Below are positions 23,397 through 34,928 of a stretch of 64,000 bases of DNA, in pieces. Where the stretch lies: positions 148,037,991 to 148,101,990 of the forward strand of contig CM035160.1 in NCBI GenBank assembly GCA_020205615.1, written 5' to 3'. The position numbers and the translations under genes are program-made. The stretch's first letter is position 1; each line of letters opens with the position of its first letter. The DNA is from Panax quinquefolius (lineage: Eukaryota > Streptophyta > Magnoliopsida > Apiales > Araliaceae). The notes beneath the pieces are model-generated. The model saw only the letters and a program-made list of their open reading frames with translations. It was not told the DNA's origin and made no database searches.

Positions 23397-26300
23397 TGTG
23401 GCGCCCCAAAATAGGTATACATCACCTATTCGAGTTGTCAATACATGGTACGTAAACAACTACAACTTTATTATTACAACAAGAAACTCGTGAGTTTGAA
23501 TACAAATATTATCTTCTACAATATCTATATACTCAAATAAATCCTCATCACATTTATTGATACATTATTTTACAAAATGGTGAGGACTACTAAACAATCC
23601 TTTCTAAAACCTTCATTCCATACCCGGCTCATTACTCCCTATATTCTCGCCTCCCCGAGAAAAATGGAACAAAAAGGAAAAGGGTGAGCTCAACTAATTT
23701 CAAGAAGAATATTATGACTAAGATAATATACAACAAATTATCGTTAGTCTTCAACGGGGAAAAATCTAATAGAATACAATAGACAACAAATTTTAAATCA
23801 ATATTCGCAATGAAATAATAATTCATTAGAAGAGTTAAGTAGAGAATGCAAACTACTATCTTCTATGTATGAATTTAAAAGTTCATCTTCTATCTTTTAT
23901 CCTCAGTAACATCAATCAATATACATACGAATCAAATATTCATCTTTGCACTACAGCCAAAGATATTCATCGATTAGTCATGTTCATTTAAACACTGTTC
24001 ATCTTTGCACTACGCCAAAGATATTCTTCAGAAATCATTCATCTTTGCACTCTGTGCCAAAGATATTCTTAAGAAATCATTCATCTTTTGCATCAAAGCC
24101 AAAGATATTCCATAATATCATCATTTAAGGCGAGGATGATGAAAATATTTTTTTTAAACGAATCGGTGAAACAAAATGACAAGGATTAAGGATTAAGGAT
24201 TCGTACTTGGTTTTATCCACGCCCAAAAATACCTCAAAAATAATCATAGTGGTGTAAAATTCAAGAATGATCAAAACATGGATACAATCGAGAGTTAGTA
24301 TCCGGAATAGATGTTTTGATTTAAAAGAAGAAATTTTATTTTTCTATGAATAGTACAGTATCGTGAATAGTGCCGTGTATACGTGAATAAGTAACTCGAC
24401 ACCAAAAGATAGAAATTCCACAAAAACATCTTCACGCTTACTTGAATAGTACTCGTGAATAAGAATCGTGAATAAGAATCTCATGAATAGTAACTCAAAC
24501 ATGAAAAAGTTCCAAATGATAAAAACTTCAGATCAACATTTCAAAAGATATAATGATATTGAAGAAATAATATCATTACGAAAAAAATAATATCCCTTAC
24601 CTCGAGAAGATCAAGGTCTTACTTTAGAATCTAGGGTATAGTCTTTGAAGGAACTTGCAAGTCTAGCAATAATACTCAAAGTATACTCAAATACTCACAA
24701 GAATACGCTCGATAATATAGAGAGAAAACTTCGATTTCGGTGTGATTTTCAATTCTAACCCAAGCACCTATTTATAGGAAAATCGAAACAACAAAAATTA
24801 AAATTTAATAAAATAATAATATTTCTTAAAATATTCAAGCCCACCTTAGAAATCTAATTTCAGATCATTTTTATAACACATGTGAGCCACTCAATTGCAA
24901 CAAAAAAACGTTTTCTTACAAAAATATTTTAAACTCCAAAAATCAATTTGAACTTCAATAATTAATAATAAATAGCCTTTCATCATCAAAAATTCATGCG
25001 GCGCTTTGATAAAACTTCAGATCAACATTTCAAAGATAATGATATTGAAGAAATAATATCATTTTTAAAAAAAAAATAATATCCCTTACCTCGAAAGATC
25101 AAGAGATTTCAGCTAGAAGAATAATAACGGTATAGTCTTCAAGGAACTTCAGACCGCTCTAGCAATACTCAAAGTATACTCAAAATACTCACAAGAATAC
25201 GCCGATAATATAGAGAGAAAACTTCAGCTTCGGTGTGATTTTCAATTCTAACCCAAGACCCTATTTATAGGAAAATGCTTAGAACACCAAAGCAGTAAAA
25301 TTTAATAAAATAATAATATTTCTTAAAAATATTCAAGCCCACCTTAGAAATCTAATTTCAGATCATTTATAACACATGTGAGCCACTCAATTGCAACAAA
25401 AAACGTTTTTCTTACAAAAATATTTTAAACTCCCAAAAATCAATTATTTTGAGCTTCTAACTTCAATAATTCATAATAAATAGCCCTTTCATCAGAAAAT
25501 TGAATCTCTGAATTTCATTAATTATACAAATATTCCTTTCATTTTATAAAATTAATCTTGAGTTTTTATAGGAATTTCAATTCTCTACAACTTTGCAGAA
25601 GAAAGTTTTTCCAAATTCTAAATAGAAATTGACCGAAATCCACAAACGGGCGATTTTATGTTTATAATCAAATTTCAATAATAAATGGGGTCCACCGACA
25701 TGTTTAACATGTTTTAAACATTTATTGCAACAAAAATGCTCTTCCTCCTCAGTATACTCATATATCCCACATTCGTTGTAAAAAATATCACCGTTAATAT
25801 ATTATTAAAATAATATATTTAAATGAATTATTTTATCGAGAAAAAGATAAAATAATAATTTTCAACAATTGTCATTTTAAAATTTTCTCCATCTATATCC
25901 ACATAAAATCAATATTTTCCTCATCATATAAATCAATAATTAATTATTCACAAATAATATTATGTAATCACAATATCGACAACCGTGCAGCTTAAGGAAA
26001 GAGGGCTTTTACAATAAGAATTTTTCTTCACTTGGCGCATGCAATTAGGTGACCAAACCTCTCCTAGCAAGAGTAACTTTCTAGACATTGCCAATAATGT
26101 TATCTAATAATATTATTCGGATAATATGAATTATTGCTTCGATAATGAAAAAAATCGTAATGACAATTATCAAACAACAATGAATATAAAATATCAACGT
26201 AAAGAATTATTAACTCAATAAAATACTAAGCAATAATTCATCAGTAACCATTATTGAGTAGTGCCTTCTTCACGTAAGAATCAATAATTGGTGCAACACT

Positions 26301-26670
26301 GCAGAATCGCTTTCAACAACGGCGTATTAGTGTGTTTTAACCACCGGGTATTCCAAAAAGATATAATTGCAGAATAACTACGCTCGTTATTTAAAAACAA
26401 CTTATATTTGTCGTTTTCTTCATCCAATCGCTTTAGTTATGGGGCCCACACGCTACTTGTCGCATTTAATATTCTAAGACAAGATTTAATATTCCACATT
26501 TACCAAACGAATATTCTAAAACGATAATGAATATTTTATAACCACTTGCTTATTTTGAAATATTTGCGTATTTAACCCTTAACTATCCACATTAATCAAA
26601 TCAACCCTTACTATTTCAAAATAATAAATAAAGGAAATTCCTTTTTATTTAAAAATTTCGGGGTCTTACA
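23397..26670 (-). mobile_element. TE3: solo LTR nested in the TE0 LTR
   Basis: A 3274-base solo LTR (TGTGGCGCC...TCTTACA on the plus strand) is flanked by ATAAT (23392-23396) and ACAAT (26671-26675). The empty site in the other TE0 LTR reads ACAAT, so this is a 5-base duplication with one C-to-T change. It matches the solo LTR at 6771-9377 in reverse but is ~670 bases longer, mostly through an internal tandem duplication. Confidence 0.87.
24518..25498. repeat. ~490-bp tandem duplication inside TE3
   Basis: Copy 1 (24518 to about 25000) and copy 2 (25008 to about 25498) both start GATAAAA-CTTCAGATCAAC and end in AATAAATAGCC-TTTCATCA. Each contains a reverse-strand TATA box (about 24768 and 25261). 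The related solo LTR at 6771-9377 has this segment once. Confidence 0.82.
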
Positions 26671-27110
26671 ACAATGGAAGATAAAATATCTAGTGTTTGA
26701 GAGAGATAAAATTATCAGTTACCTTTACTTGTGTGACCTCCTCCCTATCATATACTCCAAGATCCGGGTTTGCAACCGACCCCCCGACACCACCCATCGC
26801 GGTAGCTTAATTCGTTGATCCCATCCCTCTTTGTCCATGCATTTACCGATCGTCTAATCCTCATTAATGCGATGTAAGATATCAAGCGGTAATTATTTTT
26901 CATCAAATCATATTAAAAACCCAAGTGAAGATATTTATCATCCAATGGGTCGGACCAATGATCCGACCCAAGACTTTTAAGACCCAACAAATATAAACCA
27001 AATAATTTGGCCCAATGACTAAGCCCAATAACACTAGGATCCAACTGTGATAACCCAATGGATTCACCAAAGAGTTCGGCCCAATGTATAAAAAATATTA
27101 TGACCCAACA

Positions 27111-28052
27111 ATAATAATGTCATGTATGATTTCTTATACATAAAGATGAATTTGATGTATTGAATATTATTATTAACCATATTAATTGGTTTTGAAACTG
27201 AAAAAGAACCAATTAAACTACACCACACCAATCATGTACCAAATCACATCCAAACAATTTCATGTGATTTGGGTTTTTAACCCCCACCAAACTGTACTAT
27301 ACTTTATGATATGGTGTGATACAGCCAGGTTCGAACCCCTGACTCAATTTCCTTTCCCTTTAACGGCCAAGCCGAAAAAAGCTGGCTCGGTATACCACCA
27401 GTTCTCTTTCTCTCTCCTCACCTCGCACAAAAATTATCGAAATCCAGTAGTATTATTTTTTTTTCAAACTTTCTCTCTCTACACATCAGCCCAAACAAGT
27501 CCCTCTGTGACGATCTTAACGATGCTGCTTCTCCTCTCTCTCTTCGCTTAATAATCAAATTTCTCATCTTTTTCACTCTCAACTCTCATTTGGAGTGCTC
27601 CAATCGCCTCCCCGAATCTTTTCCCTTCGGCGATCGCAACCTCTCTCCGGTGATTATTGAGCTGTCTTTCTCCCTCCTTGATTCTCTCAGATTCTTTTTG
27701 ATCTTTAGGTATGTTTTTGCACAATTTCTAGCTTTATTTTGATAAATGTCGATTACATCTGGTACATTATTTAGATTAGTGTTTTCAATATTTTGTTTAG
27801 TTGCCTAAATACGGAAAAGATGAAATCTTGGATGTTCATTTCGTGTATTTTTGATTTTGATTATAATTTAATCACTCAGCTAAGTAATAGTCAAAATAGT
27901 TGTATTAGGCCATGCGATAAGGTTATTAAGAATGTTTTTAATTGAAAGAAGTTGATGCTTTATGGATTAATATAGTTTGAAATTATTAATTGGGAGATAT
28001 TTTTGGTGGAATAGGCTAAGAACTTGGAGTAATTAACTTCTTGATTTGGAGA
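27111..28052 (+). other. CAC3 upstream region, leader exon and leader intron
   Basis: TE0 ends at 27110. 27111-27400 is AT-rich promoter-like DNA with a SINE-like patch near 27329-27370. A CT-rich leader follows, and its exon probably ends at about 27708 (CTTTAG before GTATGT). A leader intron then runs to an AG at about 28014, just before the start codon. CT-rich leaders with a leader intron are common in highly expressed plant housekeeping genes. The exact transcription start is not determined. Confidence 0.5.
27329..27370 (-). repeat. Possible tRNA-derived SINE fragment
   Basis: On the minus strand TTGGCCGTTAAAGG (A-box-like, 27357-27370) lies before GGTTCGAACC (B-box-like, 27329-27338), with spacing close to that of RNA polymerase III promoters. 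I see neither a poly-A or T-rich tail nor target duplications. It may be chance. Confidence 0.25.
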
Positions 28053-30179
28053 ATGGTTTCGATGTCGCATTCTCCAGTTGCTTTTACTGGAAGTTTGGCT
28101 TCTGGTACTTCAGCTTCGGACCTGCTCCGAAGCTCAATTAATGGTGTAAGTGGTGTGCCACTAAAATCCCTGGGGAGGGCACGATTGGGCATGAATAGGA
28201 AGGAATTTACTGTGTTTGCAAAGGTAAGGAAGGTGAAGAAGCATGAGTATCCATGGCCCGAGGATGCGGATCCAAATGTGAAAGGTGGAGTGCTTAGTCA
28301 TTTATCGCCTTTCAAGCCTTTGAAAGAGAGACCAAAGCCAGTTACTTTGGATTTTGAGAAACCTCTTATGGATCTGCAAAAGAAAATCATTGATGTATGT
28401 CTTTTTAGACTGATTTAGTTAATTAATTAAGAACATCTTGTAGGTTGGTTTTGACATAAAAAAAGTTTTGGTTCAAGTACAGGTACAAAAGATGGCAAAT
28501 GAGACTGGCCTTGATTTCAGTGATCAAATTATCTCTCTAGAAAATAAGTATCAGCAGGTATGATCAATCTTATATCAGACACTTTTAATTTTTTGAATGA
28601 GTTTATATATATATGGACTTCATCATAGTAATTAAGAGGTTTATTACTTAAGTTTATGAATTGTGATCACATGGTGCAAGAGAAGAAAACTTGTATCAAG
28701 GCTCAAGTTTTGTATCAAATTTGCTAGTGCTGCTGAAGGTTTAGTGACATATGTTTCTTTATAATGAATCCTGTACTTGTTCACTCTTTTAAGGCTTAAG
28801 CTAATGTTGGGCACTTTTTACCATTTTTATTAGTGTAGAGGCACATGCAATGACCCTTAACTTAAATGAGTGCATGTGAAACTACATAAAGTCATAAATC
28901 AATCCACTGTTTAAATTTCCAAATACCAGTAAGTAAAAACAGTTAATGATTTGATAGCTACAAGGATTCACTTGTAGTCTGGTATCGGGATCGAAATGGT
29001 ATTACTGTGTCAAGTGCTTGTAAATGTTTTTTTTCAGAAGGTAATTAATTCTATGGTAAAAAGAGACTATCGTTTTCCCCCTTATTATTCTTGAATAAAA
29101 ATGGGTAAACCTCTATATACTTCCTCCGTTCCAATTTATAAAATCATTATTGACTTTTGAAAGTCAATTTTTAATTACAAAACAATAAATCTTATAATTA
29201 GTAGTACTTTTTAAATAGTTTACCATATTCATCATTGTATTGTCTAAAATTCAATGAATATATGTCAATTTTGTGTTTGAAAATATCTTGACTTCAAAAA
29301 GTCACTAATGGTTTTATATTTTGGAATGGATACATGGTTGATAGTTATCATGTAAAATACTTTCTATCCAAGAAGCCATATTTGATCATGCTAGTTTTAA
29401 ATTCAGTTCTTTGACTATATAACTTTTATACACTGGCACAGTTGACATGTTTGAAGTATCAACATGATCAAATTCTATCACTTGATTAAAGGTTTGTAAA
29501 CAACAAATACTAATGTATGTTATTTATAAAATTTCCAAGACTTGTTGTTTTAGCTTTTGAGGATCCTAATTGCAATTTCATTGCTCAACTGTAAATGTAA
29601 TGCCATTTTCTTCAGCATACATCTAGCTGTCAATTCTACTCACTTATTTGCAATATAAATTACAGGCTTTGAAAGATCTCTACACACATCTGACTCCCAT
29701 ACAGCGTGTGAATATTGCTCGGCATCCTAACAGGCCAACATTTCTTGACCACATCTTTTTATTATTACGAAAAGGTTTTTGCTCAAGGATTTATGAATTC
29801 TCATACTTGTGTTTTCTTTGCTTTAATATATAACAATATATAGCAATAAGAATACTGCAGAAAAGATTTGATAATATACCATTTTATGTTTCCAAATGTC
29901 CAGTTTGTAGAGCTTCATGGTGATCGAGCAGGGTATGATGATCCTGCAATCGTTACTGGTCTTGGAACAATAGATGGCAGAAGTTACATGTTCATCGGTC
30001 AACAGAAGGGTAGAAATCTGAAGGAGAACATCATGCTTAACTTTGGGATGCCTACTCCCCATGGGTATGTATACAAGGAGTGGGAATTTGTTTTTATTGT
30101 CTCTTGATTTACATGTGGAGCTATTATGGTGAAAAGAAGTTCTCTCACTTTATCACATATTGACATGTGAAGTTTAAAT

Positions 30180-30210
<31 letters not shown>

Positions 30211-33150
30211 CAAGGTTGTAGAATTTCAAACTTATCATTTAGTATGAACTTCAGAGTTAGATTTTCTTAGATTCTGATTCTAAAGGGTAATACTCTATTT
30301 TCAACAGCTACAGGAAAGCTCTACGCATGATGTATTATGCTGATCACCATGGATTCCCAATTGTTACTTTTATTGACACTCCTGGAGCATTTGCAGATCT
30401 TAAATCAGAGGAACTTGGCCAAGTAAGTAGATAAATGTATTGCAACGAATAGTTCTATATCAGTGCCAGCTTAATTGCTTAATTTTTTTTGTTTTACTGT
30501 ATACAGGGTGAAGCTATAGCTCACAATTTGAGGACTATGTTCGGTCTGAAGGTTCCAATTGTTTCTATTGTTATGGGAGAAGGTGGGTCTGGTGGTGCTC
30601 TGGCCATTGGCTGTTGTAATAAAATGTTAATGCTTGAAAATGCAGTCTTCTATGTTGCCAGGTAATTCAAGATACATGCAACTCCTAACTAGATTTTGGC
30701 AGTCATTTTCTTTTTCTTGTGTTAGATGGATCCTTATTAAATTGTCACTAAATTTGGTACGTGACTGTCCTTGATATCCTTAATTAATTAACAATTACAT
30801 CTAAGAATTCACATGTGCTGATCTCAAAGAATTAAAAGTAAAAATGTCTTTAAGACTTCATAAATTATTCTCAATGTATTGTTTTACAAATGTGATGTTT
30901 TAGCCATATAGTTACTCGTCTTTCCTTAAAAATGTCTTCAAAACCTTTATATTATTTTCACATCTGCTGATCTCGCATTGCCTTCTTCCATCTCATTTCC
31001 TATGGACAGTCCAGAAGCATGTGCGGCAATTTTGTGGAAGACTGCCAAAGCATCCCCAAAGGTTGTACTAGCTTTTTAATTACTTGGCTTGTGTGTATTG
31101 GATTAGATCAAATAACTGAAACATCTTTTACCTCCCTTTCTTTACAGGCAGCTGAGAAGCTTAAAATAACTGCTACAGAGTTGACCAAGCTGCAAATCGC
31201 AGATGGCATCATCCCTGTATTTTTTCTACTCAATAATATTTTTTTATCCAGTTATTTGTGTCTTTCACCCGTACACCCCCTCTTTTCTTTTTATTGCTAT
31301 TTCTATTTTACAAATGTGATACAGCTTTCTAGGCAGAAGTTTTGATGGGAGAAGTTGAAGACTTACTACTACTATTATTGTGAATTGTTTTTGTTTGAAA
31401 TTCATAAGCAAAAACATTTCCAACTGCATAGGAAATTGACAAGAGACATGATGTAGACTCCACTTAAATTTATTTGTTAAACTAAAAGGTAGGCTCCACT
31501 TGAATTTGATATTGTCACCCTAAAAGTTGAAATTTGCTACTTCAGTTTAATTTCTATAGGATGCATTTGAATTTTTTAATTAATATTTGATTTTCAAAAA
31601 CTAAGTCTTTTACCTTTTGTAAGTTGGAGGAGAGGATTTTGCTCCCTAGGGTGAGTCATTGGCCAAGGACCTCCCGACTCTTCATCTCTTTTGCGAAGAA
31701 CTTTGATTCAATAATGTTCTCTTACACTGCTTCTCTACTTTTTTCTGTCATGAAATTGAATTTGTGTAGTTTAAAAATGTCAGACCCCTCCTCTTGTTTT
31801 CTAGGTTCTGTTTAGCTTTAGCATATTTTACTTGTTATGCTATCTGAATGGGATTTTTGAACCAACTGCAGGAGCCACTTGGTGGTGCACATGCAGATCC
31901 CTATTGGACCTCACAACAGATAAAGGCTGCAATTATTGATTCAATGGATGTGAGGACATTCACCTTGGTTCTTGTGCAAGAATAGTATACTTCCATCTTA
32001 ATTTTCACTTATATTTTTGGTTCTATAGGAACTTGCAAAGATGGACACAGAAGAGCTGCTGAAGCATCGGATGCTCAAGTACCGCAAACTTGGCGGGTTC
32101 CAAGAAGGAATTCCTGCAGATACAAAGAAGAAAGCTAATATGAAAAAGAAAGAAGACCCCATTGTTCCAAGACCTGGAAACTTGGAATTAGAGGGTGAAG
32201 TTGAAAAATTGAAAGAACAGATTCTAAAAGCAAGGGAATCGTCTGCTGCACCTCCAGAGTTGGGTCTGAATGAAATGATAGATAAACTGAAAAGAGAAGT
32301 TGACCATGAATTTTCTGAGGCAGCTAAAGTTTTGGGCTTGAAGGACAAATTTGTGATGTTGCGGGAAGAATTTGCAAAAGTAAGGAATTCAAAGGACCAG
32401 CACATACATCCAACTCTACTGGACAAGATGCAGAAGCTTAAGGATGAGTTCAACCAGAATCTGCCTAATGCTTCTAACTACAAAAGCCTGAAATATAAGC
32501 TTGACATGTTGAAGGAAATATCTAAAGCCAAGAATGTATCCGCAAAGAACAAGGAGGCCTCTCCACTTCAGCTAGAAATCCAGAAGAAATATGAAGAGAT
32601 CTTGGGACGACCTGATGTAAAGCAGAAAATAGAGGCACTGAAGGCCGAAATCAGAAACTCTGGTGCGTCTGGAGTTCAGGACTTAGACCAGGGGTTGAAG
32701 GAGAAAGTTGGGCAGGTGACTAAAGACATAGAACTAGAACTTGCTGATGATCTTGAGTCTTTGGGTTTACACGTTGACCGAATCTCAATTTCAGGCGCAA
32801 AAAAAGTGGATGAACTAAATAAAGATATAAACAAGATAATTGAAGATGTTATTAGTAGTTCATCAGATTTGAAGAGCAAGGTTGAATTGTTGAAGATAGA
32901 GGTAGTGAAGGCCAGAAAGACGCCTACTACAGACTCTAAAAGTAGGATCCAGGGTTTAGAGCAACAAATAAAGCAGGGAGTTGAGGAGGCTATAAGTTCG
33001 TCGGCCTTGAAAGAAAAGTATGAGCGGCTGATGGCAGAAATGTCTGAATCCATCAAGTCTTGTGGAGAAACTGGTGGAAGCGTTGTTACGGGTAATTCGA
33101 ATGGGTCGACAGCAGAGATTAATTTAGAAGAAAATCGCAGCTACTCTTGA
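28053..33150 (+). CDS. CAC3: Plastid acetyl-CoA carboxylase carboxyltransferase subunit alpha
   Basis: Ten coding exons: 28053-28394, 28483-28557, 29666-29774, 29904 (or 29911)-30064, 30308-30422, 30507-30661, 31010-31061, 31148-31216, 31872-31949 and 32029-33150. The protein is ~756 residues, close to the usual plant length of ~770. With the beta subunit it transfers carboxyl from carboxybiotin to acetyl-CoA, giving malonyl-CoA for fatty acid synthesis in plastids. The N-terminus is Ser-rich, like a transit peptide. The crotonase-fold core is clear ([51 protein letters not shown]), followed by the plant-specific coiled-coil tail of ~370 residues in the last exon. The ATG at 28053 is taken because the next frame ATG (28062) would shorten the family N-terminus. 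The exon 3/4 junction is disturbed: a T5 run at 29756-29760 shifts the frame unless the acceptor seven bases downstream is used. Confidence 0.95.
29120..29330. mobile_element. Stowaway-like MITE in a CAC3 intron
   Basis: A 211-base AT-rich element has ends CTTCCTCCGTTCCAATTTAT and, on the opposite strand at the right, TCCATTCCAAAATATAAAAC. TA dinucleotides flank it (29118-29119 and 29331-29332). No coding capacity; it lies in the second coding intron. Confidence 0.7.
30182..30210. repeat. (TA)n microsatellite
   Basis: About 14 AT dinucleotides in a CAC3 intron. Confidence 0.9.
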
Positions 33151-34076
33151 TGTAAGTTTTTATATATAGAACCTGTTGAAAATTGTTGGATGTTCAAAAC
33201 TGAGGCCCGTGTGCATGTTGTCTTTAAAAGAATTGGCAGTTGAAGAATTAAAATTATTATTAGCTCTCTTTACAAATTACAATGTCGAATCATTTCTAAT
33301 CTACTCCTGTTTTTGTTTCTTATTAGCTAGCAAAGTCACAGGTGAGAGATTAGGAATGATCCTCCAAAGTACAAAAATGCCTAGAGAAGACCGAGCTTGC
33401 TTCAACCGTCTTTTCTCGGCCACTAAGGTTTAAGGTTGCATTCGCTGGAACATTGAGATAATGGCCAAGAATAGTTGCTTATTCAACTCAAAGTTCACTT
33501 TTTGATTTAGGTTGTGAGTTTTTGTTTCCTTCTCTTTTACATGGACAGAATGTATTTGTCCTTCTAATGTTATTGATAGAAATACAACATTATGTATAAA
33601 TTATGCCGACTGGCTGGGGCAGACATTAATTCAACATATCATTAAAATAAAAATTATGTCATTATTCTAACATCACTCACTCGTATATACATACACCAAC
33701 AGTCGGAAATAGTACTAGTTAATTAGATTCAGTTGAATTTTTGGTATCAGTTACTATAAAATTAACTTTCATAGTAAAGTAGTTTTGGTTAATCGATTAA
33801 TATAATAATTGATAGACATCCCTAATTGTTTATCGAATGATGATTAGTCGATTTTCTGACTTGCATATAGAAACTTGCGTCAATTTCCTGCTAATAACCA
33901 CTTCACTTGAATTGATATTACCAAAGTTATTATAGTACTTTAGGTTTAGTTATCAAATCTATTGCAAGTAGCTGCATGCCTTACATTTTCATCAAGATTA
34001 AAGTAGGACAGGACCAAAAAAACCCTCAAAAGTTCACATTCTTTTCCACAAGGAATTGCACATTCATAATGTTTTT
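33151..34076. other. Convergent 3' region between CAC3 and DET2
   Basis: It holds the 3' UTRs of two convergent genes. No further open frame is supported. An 85-residue frame (33176-33433) has no similarity that I recognise and lies in the presumed CAC3 3' UTR. Confidence 0.5.
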
Positions 34077-34928
34077 TCAGTACAGAAATGGGATAACAGC
34101 TTTCCTGTTATTAGGATAATCCTCCCCAAACTTCTCTAAATACCACTTGTGATTCGCACGTGCCCTAGGCACCAAATTAGAACACGTGTAGACTAAAAAG
34201 CCTAACCCGGCCCATGACCAAGTCATCACGGCCCAACCCACCCACTCCACAATCTCTCCAAAATAGTTTGGGCAGCTGACACACTCAAACCATCCTCCCC
34301 TTGGTATCTTATACCCCCCACCCTCACTTTTCAGCCTAACCAATGCCATATCTGACCCTACATTTACCGTCATACCGCCTATAAAAACCGCCAAACCACC
34401 GATAAACCGCCACCAAAACCAACTATCACTGTCGTAGTCAGCATAGTGAGAGACCCATCTGGATTGCAAGTAAGCATTCAATAAATTAAAGGCGAAAGCC
34501 ATCAGGGCAACATTTATTGGAAAACCACAGGCGGTTTCCCGGTCAATTGGGGTGCTAGTGGTGCTTTTCCGGTTATGGGTTTTCAAGTGGAGGCGGAGAG
34601 AGTAGATGCAAGTACGGTGGATGTAGTGGACGAGAAAGGGTGAGATCAAGATTAGAGCTTTTGGGTTGGAGTGGTTTTGGCCGAACGGGAAGATGAGGAA
34701 GGTGAGCCAGAGGGTGGGGCTCTCCATGAGGAACCAGGCTAATTGCCTCGATTTTGCGGCGAGATTGTTGGGCCCCAGCCGGAGCGGAGGTGCTTGCCAT
34801 AGGGAGCGGTGAGGAATTGGAGGATATGTAGGTGGGTGGTGCAGAAAGCTGCTGAGGCTAGAAGGAGAGAGACCTCGGAGGCTGTCGGCCACCGAAGTTG
34901 CCAAAAGGTCTTGATCTGACGACACCAT
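34077..34928 (-). CDS. DET2: Steroid 5-alpha-reductase DET2 (N-terminus frame-disturbed)
   Basis: A single exon encodes 283 residues as read (family length ~260). DET2 reduces the steroid A-ring double bond in brassinosteroid synthesis, in the ER membrane with NADPH. From AWFLMESPTLWLTF onward everything matches the family: several membrane segments, the GGWFECVSCPNYFGE block, WAVMTWSWAG and the C-terminal RARANHKWYLEKFGEDYP...KAVIPFLY. The first ~65 residues of the continuous frame do not look like DET2. The expected APYGKHLRSGWGPTIS is present, but in the next frame (about 34755-34805). The N-terminal part is therefore frame-shifted relative to the body, by sequencing error or mutation. Absence of introns is normal for this gene. 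Confidence 0.9.
   Translation of the reverse strand: MVSSDQDLLATSVADSLRGLSPSSLSSFLHHPPTYPPIPHRSLWQAPPLRLGPNNLAAKSRQLAWFLMESPTLWLTFLIFPFGQNHSNPKALILISPFLVHYIHRTCIYSLRLHLKTHNRKSTTSTPIDRETACGFPINVALMAFAFNLLNAYLQSRWVSHYADYDSDSWFWWRFIGGLAVFIGGMTVNVGSDMALVRLKSEGGGYKIPRGGWFECVSCPNYFGEIVEWVGWAVMTWSWAGLGFLVYTCSNLVPRARANHKWYLEKFGEDYPNNRKAVIPFLY

Larger units (their letters stand above)
9979..27110 (-). mobile_element. TE0: Tat-like non-autonomous LTR retrotransposon (host of nested insertions)
   Basis: Two ~570-base LTRs (9979-10551 and 23242-27110, the latter split by TE3) bound this element. They read TGTTAACGCC...GACCCAACA on the plus strand. The flanks ATGAT (9974-9978) and ATAAT (27111-27115) fit a 5-base target duplication with one change. 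Orientation is minus: a purine tract (ACTGGGGGGCAA on the minus strand) abuts the left LTR. A primer-binding-like stretch ending GCTAGAAGGAGG, shared with the Tat-like element at 58406, abuts the right LTR. Without TE2 the interior is only ~2.7 kb and has no recognisable protease, reverse transcriptase or integrase. It is therefore a non-autonomous derivative. Confidence 0.82.
23242..27110 (-). repeat. TE0 right (5') LTR, split by TE3
   Basis: The LTR halves 23242-23396 and 26671-27110 together match 9979-10551. The junction falls at the AACAATGG site that is uninterrupted in the left LTR. Confidence 0.85.

Noticed and set aside
27186..27551. 121-residue ORF upstream of CAC3
   Set aside because: It spans the promoter and CT-rich leader. 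The Ser/Leu-rich composition comes from pyrimidine tracts, and no similarity is recognised.
31998..32453. 151-residue antisense ORF
   Set aside because: It overlaps the conserved CAC3 C-terminal exon in the opposite direction, with Ser-rich shadow composition.
32676..33056. 126-residue antisense ORF in the last CAC3 exon
   Set aside because: It is the reverse complement of a Lys/Glu-rich coiled coil, which gives Ser/Phe-rich open frames by composition.
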